Assembly (NCBI RefSeq): GCF_964656455.1
Contig: NC_135718.1
Span: 132,663,966 to 132,727,965, forward strand
Reading direction: 5' to 3'
DNA length: 64,000 bases
Source of the DNA: Halichoerus grypus
Lineage: Eukaryota > Chordata > Mammalia > Carnivora > Phocidae
The notes below the pieces were generated by a model. That model had not been told where the DNA came from, made no database searches, and saw only the letters and a program-made list of their open reading frames with translations. A program made the position numbers and the translations under genes. Shown here piece by piece: positions 30,109 through 43,675 of this stretch (position 1 is the stretch's first letter; every line of letters begins with the position of its first letter).

Positions 30109-30906
30109 AATGAGGAATATGTTGCTTCCAGAACCCAAAAAACTAAAAGATGTAGATTTGTTTTAATATTATTTGTTCTACTAGATCAATAACTTTTTCT
30201 TGATGGTATCAGAGTTGGAACATCCCTTGACTGACCAAATACACCCAGAAATTTTACTAAGTTGAAGGAACCTTGCATTTTGTGCAAGACAATGGCCCAT
30301 TCCTTTTTGTGTTCTCCTTTGTGAATTTTTATATGTCCTGAATGAGTATGTCAAATAAATCCCCTTGCAAGAGATATCATCAGTATAATGTCATACCTAT
30401 GTTCCCAGGGAAAGTTGGGTGCAGTAAAGATCTTGCCTGCAAAGATTGAGTGCATTTGCCAGGCTTTTAAGGTATCCTATATGTAGCCAGGTAAAGAAGT
30501 ATTTGTGTTCCTTCGAAGGTGAAATTGGTTGAGAGGCTGTCAAAGTGGGCATGAAACAGAAGATGTTAGTCAAGTCTATGACTGCAAAGTATTTATCATT
30601 TGCTGATTGAATGGAGTCAATAATTACAGTAATATTGGGTATTGCACTTTAATACTTGACAACATGTCATTAAGGTTGGGATACTCTACTGTGGGGTTCC
30701 ATTCATTCTTTCTGAGTTTAAGAACTAGTCGAATGGACGTTAAATGGAGAAGCAGTGGTAATTATCATCTCTTCTCTGAATAGTTCTTATAATTGATTTC
30801 AATCCTTGAAAGCCCTGTTCAGTCCTTGAAGGCCTTATTAACTATTTACATTGGACATACAGAAGGTTCAAATGGCCCCATTTTGTCAAACCAATTGTAA
30901 GTGGCA
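30109..30906 (-). mobile_element. decayed endogenous retrovirus pol fragment (copy 1)
   Basis: The left end (AATGAGGAATATGTTGC) and the following organisation recur at 32631-33400, where the reverse strand reads as retroviral reverse transcriptase. This copy is shorter of matches and full of stops and frameshifts, so it is an inactive remnant. A SINE is inserted just to its right. ERVL-like assignment is tentative. Confidence 0.5.
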
Positions 30907-30923
30907 AGGATTTTATTTCATTT

Positions 30924-31116
30924 TTTTTTAAAGATTTTATTTATTTATTTGAGAGAGAGAGAATGAGAGACAGAGAGCATGAGAGGGAGGAGGGTCAGAG
31001 GGAGAAGCAGACTCCCTGCCGAGCAGGGAGCCTGATGCGGGACTCGATCCCGGGACTCCAGGATCATGACCTGAGCCGAAGGCAGTCGCTTAACCAACTG
31101 AGCCACCCAGGCGCCC
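30924..31116 (-). mobile_element. SINEC (CAN-SINE), full length
   Basis: Poly-T, AAAGATTTTATTTATTTATT, CTCGATCCCGGGACTCCAGG, CCACCCAGGCGCCC. Perfect 17-bp duplication AGGATTTTATTTCATTT at 30907-30923 and 31117-31133. Confidence 0.95.
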
Positions 31117-31133
31117 AGGATTTTATTTCATTT

Positions 31134-31840
31134 AATTTTAATTTATAACTCAGTGGATTAGAGTGTGCAGTGTCTACTAGGGGATATTGTAGGGCAATGG
31201 GTGTTATGACCATGGGGGATTTAGGCAAGGCGATAGTTCTGATGGTTAAGATGAGGTATACCTATGTACCTATGTGTTTTTATTTTATGTGTGATAATCC
31301 CTATTGGGATTACCTTAATTTTAGTGCAATCTCCATATTTACAGTACCTGAAGTTTATTGGAATCTCCAGTCATAACTATAATGTGAACCCCAACCAAAT
31401 TAAAAAAAAAAAAAAAAGCCCTGAAGGTTTGCCAGTTGGTACAGTTCAGGAGATATTAAAACTTGGAACCTATGTTGCAGAAGCACAAAGCCAATCAGCT
31501 TCCTTTTATCTTTTGTTTTAAAAATACTTTTGGTAAACTAAGAATTTTCGAGTTGAACAAATTGTGGACTTTCTGTTTCAGTTGTTTCCTCCCATATATC
31601 CAATTTTTTGTTTGTTTTTTCCTTCCCTTTGATTTCCTGGTTAGAGCTGTCTTTGGTTGCTAGACCCTCAGGGGGATCCTTTCTACCCTGCTCATGCTTA
31701 TACGTCTCCTCTTCCAGAGAGTCTCAAGTCAGTTTCATTAGAGTTATGGGTCTCCCTGATGGCAATGGTTGCGTTATTGGATTTATTTATTTATTTATTA
31801 CGAACCTAAGGCTTCACTCAGTTTTGCATTAACCCCTTAG
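31134..31840 (-). mobile_element. possible continuation of retroviral copy 1
   Basis: It lies between two retroviral pieces and shows no cellular gene. An A run at 31401-31417 and several short open frames on both strands are not convincing. Assignment rests on position; 31770-31850 carries a SINE-like word (GCCACCCAGGCCC) that is too weak to call. Confidence 0.3.
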
Positions 31841-31849
31841 CTATGCCAC

Positions 31850-34640
31850 CCAGGCCCATGGGTACTTTTCCTTCTAACTGTGGGGATCAGGATCTTTGCT
31901 GTTACAGAGTCATAGCAGCAGAAGCAGCATTTTGTAACACCTTAGTGAGCCGTTTTCTCAGCATGGCCACTGCTCTTCCTCCCCACAAGCAGCCATGTGA
32001 TAGACCTGTATAATACACAGAATATCAGTTCTTCCCCTGAATGCTCTATGGAATGGAGATCGATGCCTGGTTGAGGCATACAACCAATGGTCGTAGGGTA
32101 AGACTCATTCCCTGAACTTAGTGTCTGTCATGCTTCGTACTGATACCTGTACACAAAATTCAGTATGAAACACACAGATAAGTCAGAGACATATGGCATA
32201 GGGCCACGTTAACAAAAGCCCCAAACTCATACAAATGGCCCGGGCCATTAGTAGTTCTACCTGGATTAGGTTCTTGCAGTTTTCCATTGACCTACATCAC
32301 AGAGTATGATAATATCAAGAGAGTCCTAAAGGAGCTCTTTTGTTCTCAAAGAAGAGTAGCCATTCACAGAAGATGGCAGGGCTTTGCTCCAAAATTCTAA
32401 GGGCCTGAGCTGTAATTCATTTATTAGGGCCTGCCAAAGGCTCCAAACAGCATCCCTATCTGTCAGTGACATTGCACACACCATTGGTTTTACTCGATCA
32501 CATAGCCCAAGTGGCAAAGCATCTAGCATAGAAGGCTGAACCTCTTACAGAGCCTTTTTTTTTCTGGACTCTGCTAAAAATTGGCAGGGTTTTGGGTCAC
32601 TCGGTAAATGGGCCATAGTAACACACCTAAATGAGGAATATGTTGCCTCTAAAATCCAAAGAAGCCCACTAGATGTTGTGCTTCTTTTCTGGTTGTAGGA
32701 GGGGTTAGATGCAACAACTATTCTTTACTTTGGAAGGGATATCTTGCCATGCCCCACACCAATGGACCCCTCAAAATTTCACTGAGGTAAGAGTCCCCTA
32801 TATTTTTGCCAGATCTCTTTTCCGTCCTCTGACCTGCAAATGTCTTCTCAGTAAGTTTTGGATAGTTGCTACTTCTTGCTTACTAGGTCCACTCAGCATA
32901 ATGTTATCAGTGTAATGAACTGGCATGATACCTTGTAGAAGGAAAGGATGTCAAGGTCCCTGCAAACTAAATTATGACATAGAGCTGGAGAGTTGATACA
33001 CCAGTGAGGTAGGACGGTGAAGATGTATTGCTGGCCTTGGCAGCTGAGCACAAAATGATTCTGGTGTTTCTTATTGATGGGGATGGATAAAAAGACATTT
33101 ACCAGATCGATAGCTGCATACTAGGTACTAGGGAATGTGTTAATTTGTTCAAGCAATGAAACCACATCTGGTGCAGCAGCTGCAGGTGGAGTTACCATCT
33201 GGTTAAATTTAGGATAACCCATTGTCATTCTCCAAGCTCCGTATGTCTTCTGCCCTTGCCAAATAGGTGAATTGAGTGGGGATGTGGCAGAAATCACTAC
33301 ACTTGCATATTTCAAGTCCTTGATGGTGGCACTAATTTCTGCAATCTCTGTAGGAATTCCCTATTGCTTTTAGTTTAATATTTTCTTAGGTAGAAGCAGT
33401 ACTAGTGGCTTCTACTTGGCCTTTCCCATCATAGTAGGTCAGTATGGTCAGGGAGCCAATGTGGGACTGGAACTGGGGAAATATCCATAGGATGGGTTCT
33501 GGGACCTACTGAGTCCACTGTGAGACATACCTGAGCTATTGATGACCTCCATAAGCTCCTACTCTAACTTGTGGACCAAAGTGATGTTTTAAGTGTCGTG
33601 GAATTAGTATCATTTCAAAGCCAGTCTCTACTAGTCTCTAAAAGTTCTGATTATTTCCTTTTCCTCAGTGTACAGTTACCCTGGTGAAAGGTCATATGTC
33701 CCTTTGGGGAAGCCTGGGAAAAAGATTACTGGTATAAATTTTTGGCAGTGTACTGGGTCCTTCCAGAAAAGGAATAAGCCTCTCCTTCATCGAAGGGTTT
33801 TGGTTCTGTAAACTGGCTCAAATCTGGGGATTATTTGAAAGGTTGTTACTCTCTATTTTTATGATTCAGGTTAGAGTTTTGTTCACTTGATCTAGACGTT
33901 TTCTGCTTATGCAGATTAGGTAAAAATTTAGTAGTTTTCCTATCTGTTTTACCTATAGGAACACAATGATTAATTAGCCAGTGCCATGGGTCTGGGCAAG
34001 TCAGACTATTCTGATTGCTGCTTTGACTCTGCTGTCCGTTATAGCAACCATGTTCACTCACCTTGCCTTGGGCAATTGATTGCCACTACTTGGCCCCTGC
34101 CTCCTTGGGATTGAACTACTCCCATTGCATTTAGTGACTGCAATTACCACTCTAAGGTCTGGTCTTAGAGAGAAGAGTAATCGTTGAACTCTTCAAGGAT
34201 ACTGGGGCTCTGCTCACAAATTTATTTCTCACAGTTGTGGTCAAAGGAATGCCTTCTAGACTCTCTCACTGTGGGTCTTAAATGACAAATCTACTCTTAC
34301 ATTCCAATCTCAAGGCTTCAAATCCCTTGCTTTACATTAAACCAAATTAGGTCGTGCATGTCCAGCTTGCTTACTATGGACCACCTTTTGGTACATGTTA
34401 CAGCCAACCAACCAGATGAACTGTTAGAACCCTTTCTAACTCCCCAAGCTTCAACTCCCAATGCAGAATCTCTGCTTAATGAGTCCATATCAATAAATTA
34501 TGCCTGATTCAACTTAATGTTTCTTCCACCATTATCCTGCACCCTTAATATCCAGTCCCACACCTGTTCCCCAGATATTGGTCTGTATATGTTTGAGAAC
34601 TCAAGTAGTTCTTTTGGAGTATAACTTCCTGAACACATGG
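31850..34640 (-). mobile_element. decayed endogenous retrovirus internal region (copy 2), gag-pro-pol order
   Basis: On the reverse strand, 33121-33315 reads as the start of a retroviral reverse transcriptase domain and 32326-32529 as the downstream RT/RNase H junction. 33400-34640 lies in the gag/protease position and 31850-32330 in the later pol position. The frames are broken by stops and shifts into pieces of at most about 70 codons, so no product is possible. No LTR was recognised at either end. Organisation resembles class III (ERVL-like) elements without env, but family assignment is tentative. Confidence 0.7.
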
Positions 34641-35935
34641 TGAAAAATAAAATAAGTAACATATATGCCATCTATCTATCATCTACCTATTTATGAATCA
34701 CTTTATAGAGGACTCCTAACATAATAATACAACCAATTAAAATAAGGATGACATTCCCTTCTCAACGTGCTCTTATTAACACAGATGAATTATTTAATTT
34801 ATTTAAATTAATTATTTAGATTCTAAGGGAAGACAGCCACCATTTAGTTAGCAATAGTATTCAAGATCCTAAAGAAGGCAGAAAAAAGTACTATTTTCTG
34901 GGTTTAAAGCACTAGGAAAGGCAGTAGGCAGTTGAAATCTCTGTACATTAGTTGTTTCTGAATGACAGTTTTGAAGGCTCAAGGGAAAAGAAATTAACCA
35001 CCAATGTGGAAATACTACCAAGACAATAAATTAGCTAGGTTTCAAATTCCACAGAGACCAAAAAAAGCAAAGATATAATCAAATACACATACACACATAC
35101 ATGCACACACACATACACAAAACCAGATTGCCAAGGATGTGTGAATAGGCAACTTGATGTGTAAATTTAAAACAAACAATAAAAAAAAGAGATTGAACTC
35201 ATAAAAGTAATTGACTAGGTTTATTTTTCTTTTAGGGATAATAACAGAAAGATGGGTGTTGTTTATGGGGTGGGGGAAGAGGGAAAGAGAAAGAGAAGAG
35301 AAAAAAACAAAGAGAGGGAGATGTAGTCTGTTCAACAGTAGTAGAAAACTAGCCTAAATTTGTGGATTATTTAGCATTATCTCTAAATAGAGAACCTGGA
35401 CTTTTTTTCACTTGGACATAAAATTAAATTTTGACTCTCGAAGTTATGGGATTGGAATGACAGGTTAATGGAGGTTCTACCTACTATGAGTAAACCTTAT
35501 ATTCACAGAATAATAGATGAAATAGAAAGCTACCTAAGAGAATATGTAGGTGAAATATCTGATTTTTAGATATGGAAAATAAAGTCAAGAAACTGAAATA
35601 ATTTTTGTTATTCCACCAAGTGATTAGCTTTAAAAAGAAAAAGCTATTACTTGAACCTAAATTCTTGAGTTATTATTTGGCTTTAGAATTTATGTTAGAG
35701 TATTACTACAGATTCTCTTAAGTTTTGTTTATTTTGTCATGAGAACTGTGAAAATTGTCACTATTTTTCAAGAAGTTCAGTTGGTTTGTTTGAAGTCATG
35801 AAGTATTGACTGGATGGGATTGAAAATACAACCTAGTATTTGATTCCAAATTCAGCATTTTTTAGACTATAGTATTGATTATTCTCTAATTATCTCTATG
35901 ATTCTGAAAATATGTTGAAAATACATCTAAATACA

Positions 35936-36136
35936 GGACACCTGGGTGGCCCAGTCGGTTGAGCGTTCGGCTCTTGATTTCTACTGGAATCATGATCTCA
36001 GGGTCCTGGGATCCAGCCTTACATGTGGCTCCATGCTGGGTGGGGAGTCTGCTTAGGACTGTCTCTCTCCCTCTCCCTCTGGCCCTTTCCCACTCCTGTG
36101 CTTTCTCTCTAAAAATAAATAAATAAATAAATAGAC
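35936..36136 (+). mobile_element. SINEC (CAN-SINE)
   Basis: GGACACCTGGGTGGCCCAGT head, CT-rich middle, AAATAAATAAATAAATAAAT tail. Flanked by the near-identical AATACATCTAAATACA (35920-35935) and AATACATCCTAATACA (36137-36152). Confidence 0.93.
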
Positions 36137-36408
36137 AATACATCCTAATACAATGTAACTAGTTATTTTCTATCTCTACTTAGATCACAGACTAAGTGAA
36201 CTTATAAACTGAGCCTTTATAGAAAGTACAGAAACATCTTTGTGTGAATTTTTTTTTTTTAATACAAAGAAATTTCCATGGAACCCAAAGTCACTAGCCA
36301 AGGTGTATATGGATTTAAATATAGATGATGTCTCAAGTATTCTTGCAATTTAACCTTCCTTTAATGGAAAACATTAGATAGGAATTCTTTTATAAAATGT
36401 TAAACTAA

Positions 36409-36654
36409 GGGGAAAAAGAGAGAGAGAGGCAAACCATAAGAGACTCTTAACTATATGGAACAAACTGAAGGTTGCTGGAGGGGAGGTGGGCGGGAGTGGG
36501 CTAAATGGGTGATGGGATTAAGGAGGGCACTAGTTGTTATGAGCATTGGGTGTTGTATGTAAGTGATGAATCACTATATTCTACACCTGAAACCAATTTT
36601 ACCATATTTATTAACCAACTAGAATTTAAATAAAAACTTGGAATAAAAAATAAA
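36409..36654 (+). mobile_element. L1 3' end, 246 bp
   Basis: Carnivore L1 3' UTR (CAAACCATAAGAGACTCTTA, GCTGGAGGGGAGGTGGGCGG, GAGCATTGGGTGTTGTATG) ending in AATTTAAATAAAAAC and an A-rich tail. Perfect 16-bp duplication TAAAATGTTAAACTAA at 36393-36408 and 36655-36670. Confidence 0.93.
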
Positions 36655-36948
36655 TAAAATGTTAAACTAACATATCTTCAGTGGTTTCATTTTCCTCTGT
36701 TTTCTTTAGCAACAATTCAGAATGTCTTCAGTCATAAATCAGATAGCACAGTTTAAGGCTATTTTAAAGCCTATAAAACTATTCTTAAGGGAGCCATGAA
36801 TCCAGATTACAAACAGTCACTTTCAAACTACTGAGCGAATTGATTTATTTTAAAATACCACTTTATTCCACAGATTGCTCAATAACCTTATGACATGAAT
36901 AACTTCAATAAAAAAAATTGAGAGGAAGTTGAATTGGGTCATTTTGGG

Positions 36949-36968
36949 GTGTGTGTGTGTGTGTGTGT
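36949..36968. repeat. (GT)n microsatellite
   Basis: Ten GT units. Confidence 0.9.
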
Positions 36969-37312
36969 AGAGTGTGGAAAAGAATGTTTGATATTTATTG
37001 TGATCCTGACACTTTCTGCCTTTCTGAAAACAATGAAAGTAATTAAGCTCTTTTAGGCATAAGAAACATTTTCTCATTTATAAAGCTGCCAATTCTTATT
37101 CTTGTGAAGAAATATTTTTAGCCCTTTTTAAAAACCATATTAAGTTTGATAAATATTTGGAGAATATTTAAATATTTAAAAAATAATAATGCCTTAAATT
37201 TATATGAAAATTGTTGATTAATGAATTTTTCATTTCCGTATTGAACTGTATAAATACGGTCCCAGAAGCATTTCATATAAAATATGTCTTATTCATGTTG
37301 CTATAATATAAT

Positions 37313-37662
37313 ATGTCCATTCAAGTTGCTATAACAAATTACCATAGGCTGGGTAGCTTATAAACAATAGAAATGGATTGCTTACAGTTCTGGAGGCTGC
37401 AAGTGGGAGATCGGGGTGGCAACATGGTCATGTGAGGGCCCCCTTCTGATAGCAGATTTCTCATTGTATAATCACAGGGCAGAGGGGCTAGGGATCTCTC
37501 TGGGGTCTTTCTTCTAAGGGCACTAATCCCATTCATGAGGACTCCACACCTATGGCCTAATCACCTTCTAAAGACCCCACCTACTAATAGCATCACCTTT
37601 GGGGTTTAAGATTTTAACAAACAAATTTTGAGGGGACATAACATTCAGATCAGACCATAGCA
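37313..37662 (-). mobile_element. MaLR-type LTR, near full length
   Basis: Reverse complement of the family at 6251: GTTGCTATAACAAATTACCA, GTTCTGGAGGCTGCAAGTGG, GGGCACTAATCCCATTCATG, ending with CATTCAGATCAGACCATAGCA. Solo, old. Confidence 0.78.
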
Positions 37663-38082
37663 ATATGAAAATATCTTTTTTCATTCTCATAAGCATTAGT
37701 ATTAAATCTTGATTTTTCACATTAATAATTATATCAGTCTTTTGATAATTAAAATACAAAACATCAAACCATAGTCCTCTCGTTATTCATAGAAATAGTG
37801 AAGAATAATTTATAGAAGCAGGGCAGGGCAATAAATCTCCACTTTAACTTAAATATTGTTCTCTTCTTCAAATTCATGAAACTAACCAAGGAATCTTTAC
37901 CCCTGAGGGTTTGTTTCTAGCACCTTGATTTCTTGTGAAATATGGTCACTGATAGAGAAAACTGCATCACAAATATGAGTCACAACCTGTCTTTTTCGTA
38001 CCCATTTCTCACTTTTATATAATCCCTCATAATTATTTCCTCTTCTCTCTTTTACTGTCTTTTCATACCAGATCGTGAGCCA

Positions 38083-38348
38083 TAATATTAACTAATATTT
38101 AGTGAGCATTTGCTGAGACAGGCACTATATTATACCCTTTTCAAGTTTTATCTCTTAGATCGTCTCAAAAACACTGTGGGCAAAATAAAAATATAATTAC
38201 CATTTTTCAGATAGGGAAATGGGAATAATCTTAGGCGGTTTATGTAACCAGGAATACAGAGCTGGTAAGTGATGAAACATGTATTTAAACCCAGGTCTAT
38301 CTGATGGCCAGCACACTTGCTTTTAAGCATTCTATCACTCTGACTCTA
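38083..38348 (+). repeat. MIR SINE relic, nearly full length
   Basis: TTTAGTGAGCATTTGCTGAG, CCATTTTTCAGATAGGGAAA, CAGAGCTGGTAAGTGATG, TTTAAACCCAGGTCTATCTG follow the MIR consensus in order. Confidence 0.75.
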
Positions 38349-38614
38349 ATTCAGGAAAAGGTCCTATGATCAAGGCACTTCTGTGTCTCCAGCACACTGT
38401 GTCCACTAGATGTGCGTCACGTTCAAAACACAATAGAGTCAAATCAGATGATGAAATGACAGCAAGAAAGTATATTTATAAATGGACACACAGGCATACA
38501 CATACATATTCTGTACCCAGGAATAGAATAACTAATGCTTATTTCCACTGAAATTGATATTGTCAATAATCATTTTAACTAAGATATATTAACATTATTA
38601 TTATATGTGGAAAT

Positions 38615-38790
38615 TTATAGTTGGCACATGTTTTCTTTATACATTAATGTATTATAAGAATTTGTACAACATTTCTATGAGGTAGAAGATGGGCATTATT
38701 ATTATTCTCATTTTACTTAGTGATTAAGCAGTTTTGTTGTAGGAACAAAGCTAGGAAGTAACCAAAATATCATTCAAATTTGTAATCTTA
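38615..38790 (+). repeat. MIR SINE relic
   Basis: TTTCTATGAGGTAGAAGATG, CATTATTATTATTCTCATTT and AAAGCTAGGAAGTAACC are MIR-like words in order. Confidence 0.55.
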
Positions 38791-40854
38791 CACATAAAAT
38801 TCTATGTCCTTTTCATTATGTCATATGGAAGGATGGGAGAAAGACCTGCAAATTCCAAACATAGAGAACAATCTATTTGTTGTCGGTTTCGATTTCTAAC
38901 CCTCAAATCCTTCTGATTACTTTTTTTGGTACTTAAAGTGAAATATACAAAGAAATGATACTTATTTTATTGAATACTTGACAAAAAGACCTCTCGATTC
39001 CTATGGATTTTATGTATAAGTCATGCTATTCTTTTCTTAGGGAAGTTCAAAACAATGATGAATAGGGTATTCAGTAGTGTTTAACTAACACATACATAGG
39101 CTTCAGTTCATGTTCTAGATGTTTACTTGATACAATTCCTAGTATATATAACTAAGAAAAAGCATTCACAAAGACAGATAGTGTTTCATCCTCTACTTGA
39201 ATTATGGGACTTGCAAGGCTACTATTTCCACGTATTTGTAGGAAATCAAACTATTACTCACTGGGACTTATGACTAGAAAGATCACTTCAAATAAATGTA
39301 AGATTGTGATTAACAAAACTCTGCAAGACAAATGTCTAAATATGAATGTTTTCATTTTTGCTACAGAGTACATATAAACTGAAACTACTGAACAAGGATT
39401 GATATTCTTTACTGATGGTAGATATTAGTCATGGCTTATGTATTTTACTCCCACAGAAGAGGGTTTTCAGTATATTAAATAGGTGAGACTAGAGGAAGTT
39501 AAGACTTATAAAGGTATCCATTATTGCAAAACCATGCAACAGTCTACATTTTAATACTTCTAACGTAAATTCTATATCTCAAATAAGTTTTCTAAAAATA
39601 TTTTAATAAAATGTTCTCTTACTATGGAGACTTGAAAGTTAAAACAAACTATTTTTAATATCACTCACTGTTTTGAAACAGAAATATGGATGAATATTTA
39701 CATTTTTCATTGAATTTAAGTGTGGGATAGTTTCATAGCTTGCCACTAGGAATTGTACGCAAGTCATTGACTGAGACTCCATCATTTATATTCACTTTTA
39801 AAGGATTTTATTGGATCTACCTCTTGACCTTATTTAAATTGGTAATTTAAACTCTATTACTTTAAAAGCCAGCAAAACATGCCCGTTAGAGCTGAAGTTC
39901 AAACTTCAGTCAATAGAAGGGAAACACAGTTGGCAGATTCATGAACGTTGCTGTTATGCACAGTATAATTCAGGAAACTGTTCATTTGCATTACATGCTT
40001 TTAGTAAGTAAAACTTCCTGCTTTGATCTGTGTTGCATTTCATTTAACTTCCTGGTATCAAAAGCAACAGTTTGAAACAGGAAACTCTTATTTATTAAGG
40101 GCCTACAATCAAAGGAAAGCTTCTTACTTTAAAGTCAGATTTAGTAGTAAAAAAGTAAATTAAAATAGACTCTCTGAGTTTGTTCATTGTTTTTCCTTCC
40201 TCTGGAGAATAGCCTGATTTAAGTTTTATTTGTGATTCTAGAATACATTTGTGAAATATTAATATTTATAACATTTTTCACTTAGAATACTGAGAACAGT
40301 TTCTGAAATATGTTTTAATATTTTAATCAAAAAAAGGTTTATGTGGTGAATAATTAATGTATGAATTAAATAAAAAGTGCTTTTTGTTTTCTTCTGGCTC
40401 AGAGGAGTGAATTAAAAAAAAATTCACATTTTACAAAGTTCATTCCAATGCCATCTTTAGAAAGAGCAATAATTTAAAAATCTTTTAAAATATTATTAAT
40501 TCCAAAAGTAAAACAATTTTCATAACCTTAATTTAAATTTCATATAAAATACCTGTTGTAGATTTAGAAAAGTCCATTACATTGACTTTATTTGCAGATT
40601 TAAATTATTATTTTTTGTTTGTGTTCCAAACAACTCTATGCGAGCTAGTCATTTGATAACAGATGCATGAAAAATGAAATCCTTTCATAAAAACTTATAT
40701 TGGAGATGCAAAGCTATTTTATCTGCTTCATATATAAGTTCAAAACAATGTATTTTCAAATAATATTTTTAGTAACAACAAAGTAAATCAATGATTATGA
40801 TTTGTTCTTTCTGTGAAAATTCTCATGAGCTATATAATGATACCAAGTTATTAG

Positions 40855-41289
<435 letters not shown>

Positions 41290-41409
41290 TAGTTGGTTCA
41301 GATTTAGTAAGTTAAGAATCACATTTTTGTTTCACAGGCCAGTTTGAAGGAACTACTGACACATATCTAATACAGAAAATTATGATGACAGTAAAAGTAA
41401 ATGCTAAAA

Positions 41410-41555
41410 ATTATTAAGTATTTGCTTAGTTCTCTAGGCACTCTGCTGAACTTATTATATGAATTATCTTAATTTTAATTTTCTCCAAAACTTTTCCATT
41501 TTAGAGATAAAGAAACTTAGTCAATAACTTGCTAATTAGCTTTTTAATAGCATGG
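41410..41555 (+). repeat. possible MIR SINE relic
   Basis: TTATTAAGTATTTGCTTAGT, TCTAGGCACTCTGCTGAACT, CCATTTTAGAGATAAAGAAA fit a diverged MIR. Confidence 0.45.
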
Positions 41556-41582
41556 CTGAGATTTATATCCTGTTCTGTCATG

Positions 41583-41587
<5 letters not shown>

Positions 41588-41626
<39 letters not shown>

Positions 41627-41650
41627 CACACACTCACACACTCTCACGCA
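41588..41650. repeat. (AC)n microsatellite with interruptions
   Basis: A pure AC run followed by ACTCTCACAC-type variants. The peptide-like open frame across it is an artefact. Confidence 0.95.
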
Positions 41651-42210
41651 CACCCAAACCACATTTTATTCTAGGAACTGGGATAATATGAATTTGAGGC
41701 ATTGGCAAGTAACTAAATGTACCAGTCACAAATGAGCCAAATCCATAAAATTTGTTTAGTTTCTTGTGGTCCAGAAATAAAAGTCTACAAAAGCTTTAAT
41801 TTGAAGCTCAAATAGTACTTGATTTCATACAGCATAGATTGCATCAATAATTATTAAGTTCCTGTGTTGATCTATGATTGCCATATAGACCAAAAAGCAC
41901 AGCTTAAATAAATAATGCAAAGATAATTTTAAAATATATTCTTTACTACTCTATGAATTTTATTTAAAAAAGAAATTTAGTCAACTTAGAGTAAAGCCAG
42001 ATGATAAAGTGGTTTTTGTTTTATATATATAACTTGGGTAAACCAGAAGCTAAGATAATATAAATATCATGCAGGTTAAGGATAAAATGGAATGCATTCT
42101 ATATTTGTCCCATCTCATCTTTATTACTAAAGTCTCAACTTGAAACAGTGTATATAGGGAGAAATTTCAATTATTGAATTAGGTAGAGTTTAAAAGAAGT
42201 TAACCTGCTA

Positions 42211-42362
42211 GAACTATGCAAGGTGCTTTATGTGTATTTTTTCATTACTCCTCATAACCCTGAGTGGATAAGTGTCCCACTTTACCCTAAGAATTTGAAG
42301 CTTAGAGCTTAAAGACCTTGCTCAAGGGCATACAGTTGAAATGTGTTGGAGTCAGGATTCCA
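42211..42362 (+). repeat. MIR SINE relic
   Basis: GCAAGGTGCTTTATGTGTAT, CTCCTCATAACCCTGAGTGG, CCTTGCTCAAGGGCATACAG, GAGTCAGGATTCC match MIR in order. Confidence 0.65.
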
Positions 42363-43104
42363 TATGTAATTGAAATAATTATTTAGTACTTACTTAAACA
42401 TAGTACAGACTAATCTGTTAGCAATAATTTTAATATAATCACACAAGGTCTTACGTTAAAGAGTAAATTCAAAGAAAAATTGATCTTCCTTTTAAAAACT
42501 ATATTAATAATTCTTTGCTAATTTGATGACAGTATGATTGTATTTCTTATAGAACTATAGTCCTATATTTATGTGTACTTTTGTTAGTTATTATTCAGCT
42601 ACTCTTTCTTTTTTTGGAAAGTTCTAGTAAATGATTGTTCATCCAAGTTCCAGCTGTGTTTCATGAACATTATAACTCAAGGCTGGTCCTGTAAGCAGTG
42701 TGGCAGATAACAGTTTGACTCTAAGAGACACAAAAATGCATGAACTGGCTGCATGGGAGAATCATCAGGGAACATATTATGTTTTTGCTAATGAAACTTC
42801 TATCAGGTACCTTGCATTTAGTTATTCTCTGTGTTTTTTTTTTTTAAATAAATCTGTTAATTTAATTCTCACACTAACTCTTACAGAAAAGAAGAATGGA
42901 TATTGTCCACCTTCTTTTTTTCTCTCTCTTTTCATCTTTCTTTCTTCCTCTCTCTGTCCCATTCTAATCATCTACTCATCCATAGGTCCATCAATCCATT
43001 CTAAGGCCATGTACTAGCCACCTTTAATAACATAAAGATTATGAAAACAGGATTGGGATTTAACACATCATGAGCTTCTGGACTTCTCCATGTGTTCCTA
43101 ACTC

Positions 43105-43194
43105 ACAATAATTCATCCATCCAACAGATAATATTGGGCTACACTGGGAATAGAATAATGACCTATTCACATAGGACCTCTGCATTTTTGGAAC
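43105..43194 (-). repeat. possible L2 LINE relic
   Basis: AATTCATCCATCCAACAGAT … GGAACTTATATTCTAGT fits the reverse-strand L2 3' end. Confidence 0.4.
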
Positions 43195-43372
43195 TTATAT
43201 TCTAGTATCAGCCAGTAGGCTCATTGAATTATTTAACCTCTCCAAGCCTCTTTTTATCACTGTGAAATGGAATTAATAATGTCTGTCTTATAAGTTTCTT
43301 GTGAGGGACAAATGGGATAATGAATAATAATGTGCTGAGCCCAGAACTGGCATTCAGTTAATACCACAAATC
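43195..43372 (-). repeat. MIR SINE relic
   Basis: TTAACCTCTCCAAGCCTCTT, GTGAAATGGAATTAATAATG, GGCATTCAGTTAATACC are reverse-strand MIR words in order. Confidence 0.65.
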
Positions 43373-43529
43373 TTCCATTTATCGATTTAAGTACTACTGT
43401 ATGTACATCTGTGCTTTATACATAAAAGGAGTAGATTTTTCTTTGCCCACCTCAGCCAAACCAAACAAAACAAAAACAAATTTTGTACCCTCAGGGGCAA
43501 TATTGCCTCCATTGAGGATGCGTGCTTTA

Positions 43530-43675
43530 AAACAATTATTTTGCATGTTTGTCTTCCTTCCTTGAGAGAAAGGGAATATCTTACTCATCTTTTCAACTTT
43601 GGATCCCCAATATATTACACATTTCCTGACACATAGGAACCCAGTAACTGCACATTGAATGTGTGAACAAATGGA
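43530..43675 (+). repeat. L2 LINE 3'-end relic
   Basis: CTTGAGAGAAAGGGAATATC … CACATTTCCTGACACATAGG … TTGAATGTGTGAACAAATGG follows the sense L2 end. Confidence 0.5.

Noticed and set aside
31770..31850. Possible degenerate SINE (TTATTTATTTATTTATT … GCCACCCAGGCCC)
   Set aside because: Only the two ends look SINE-like; the middle has no match and there is no target duplication.
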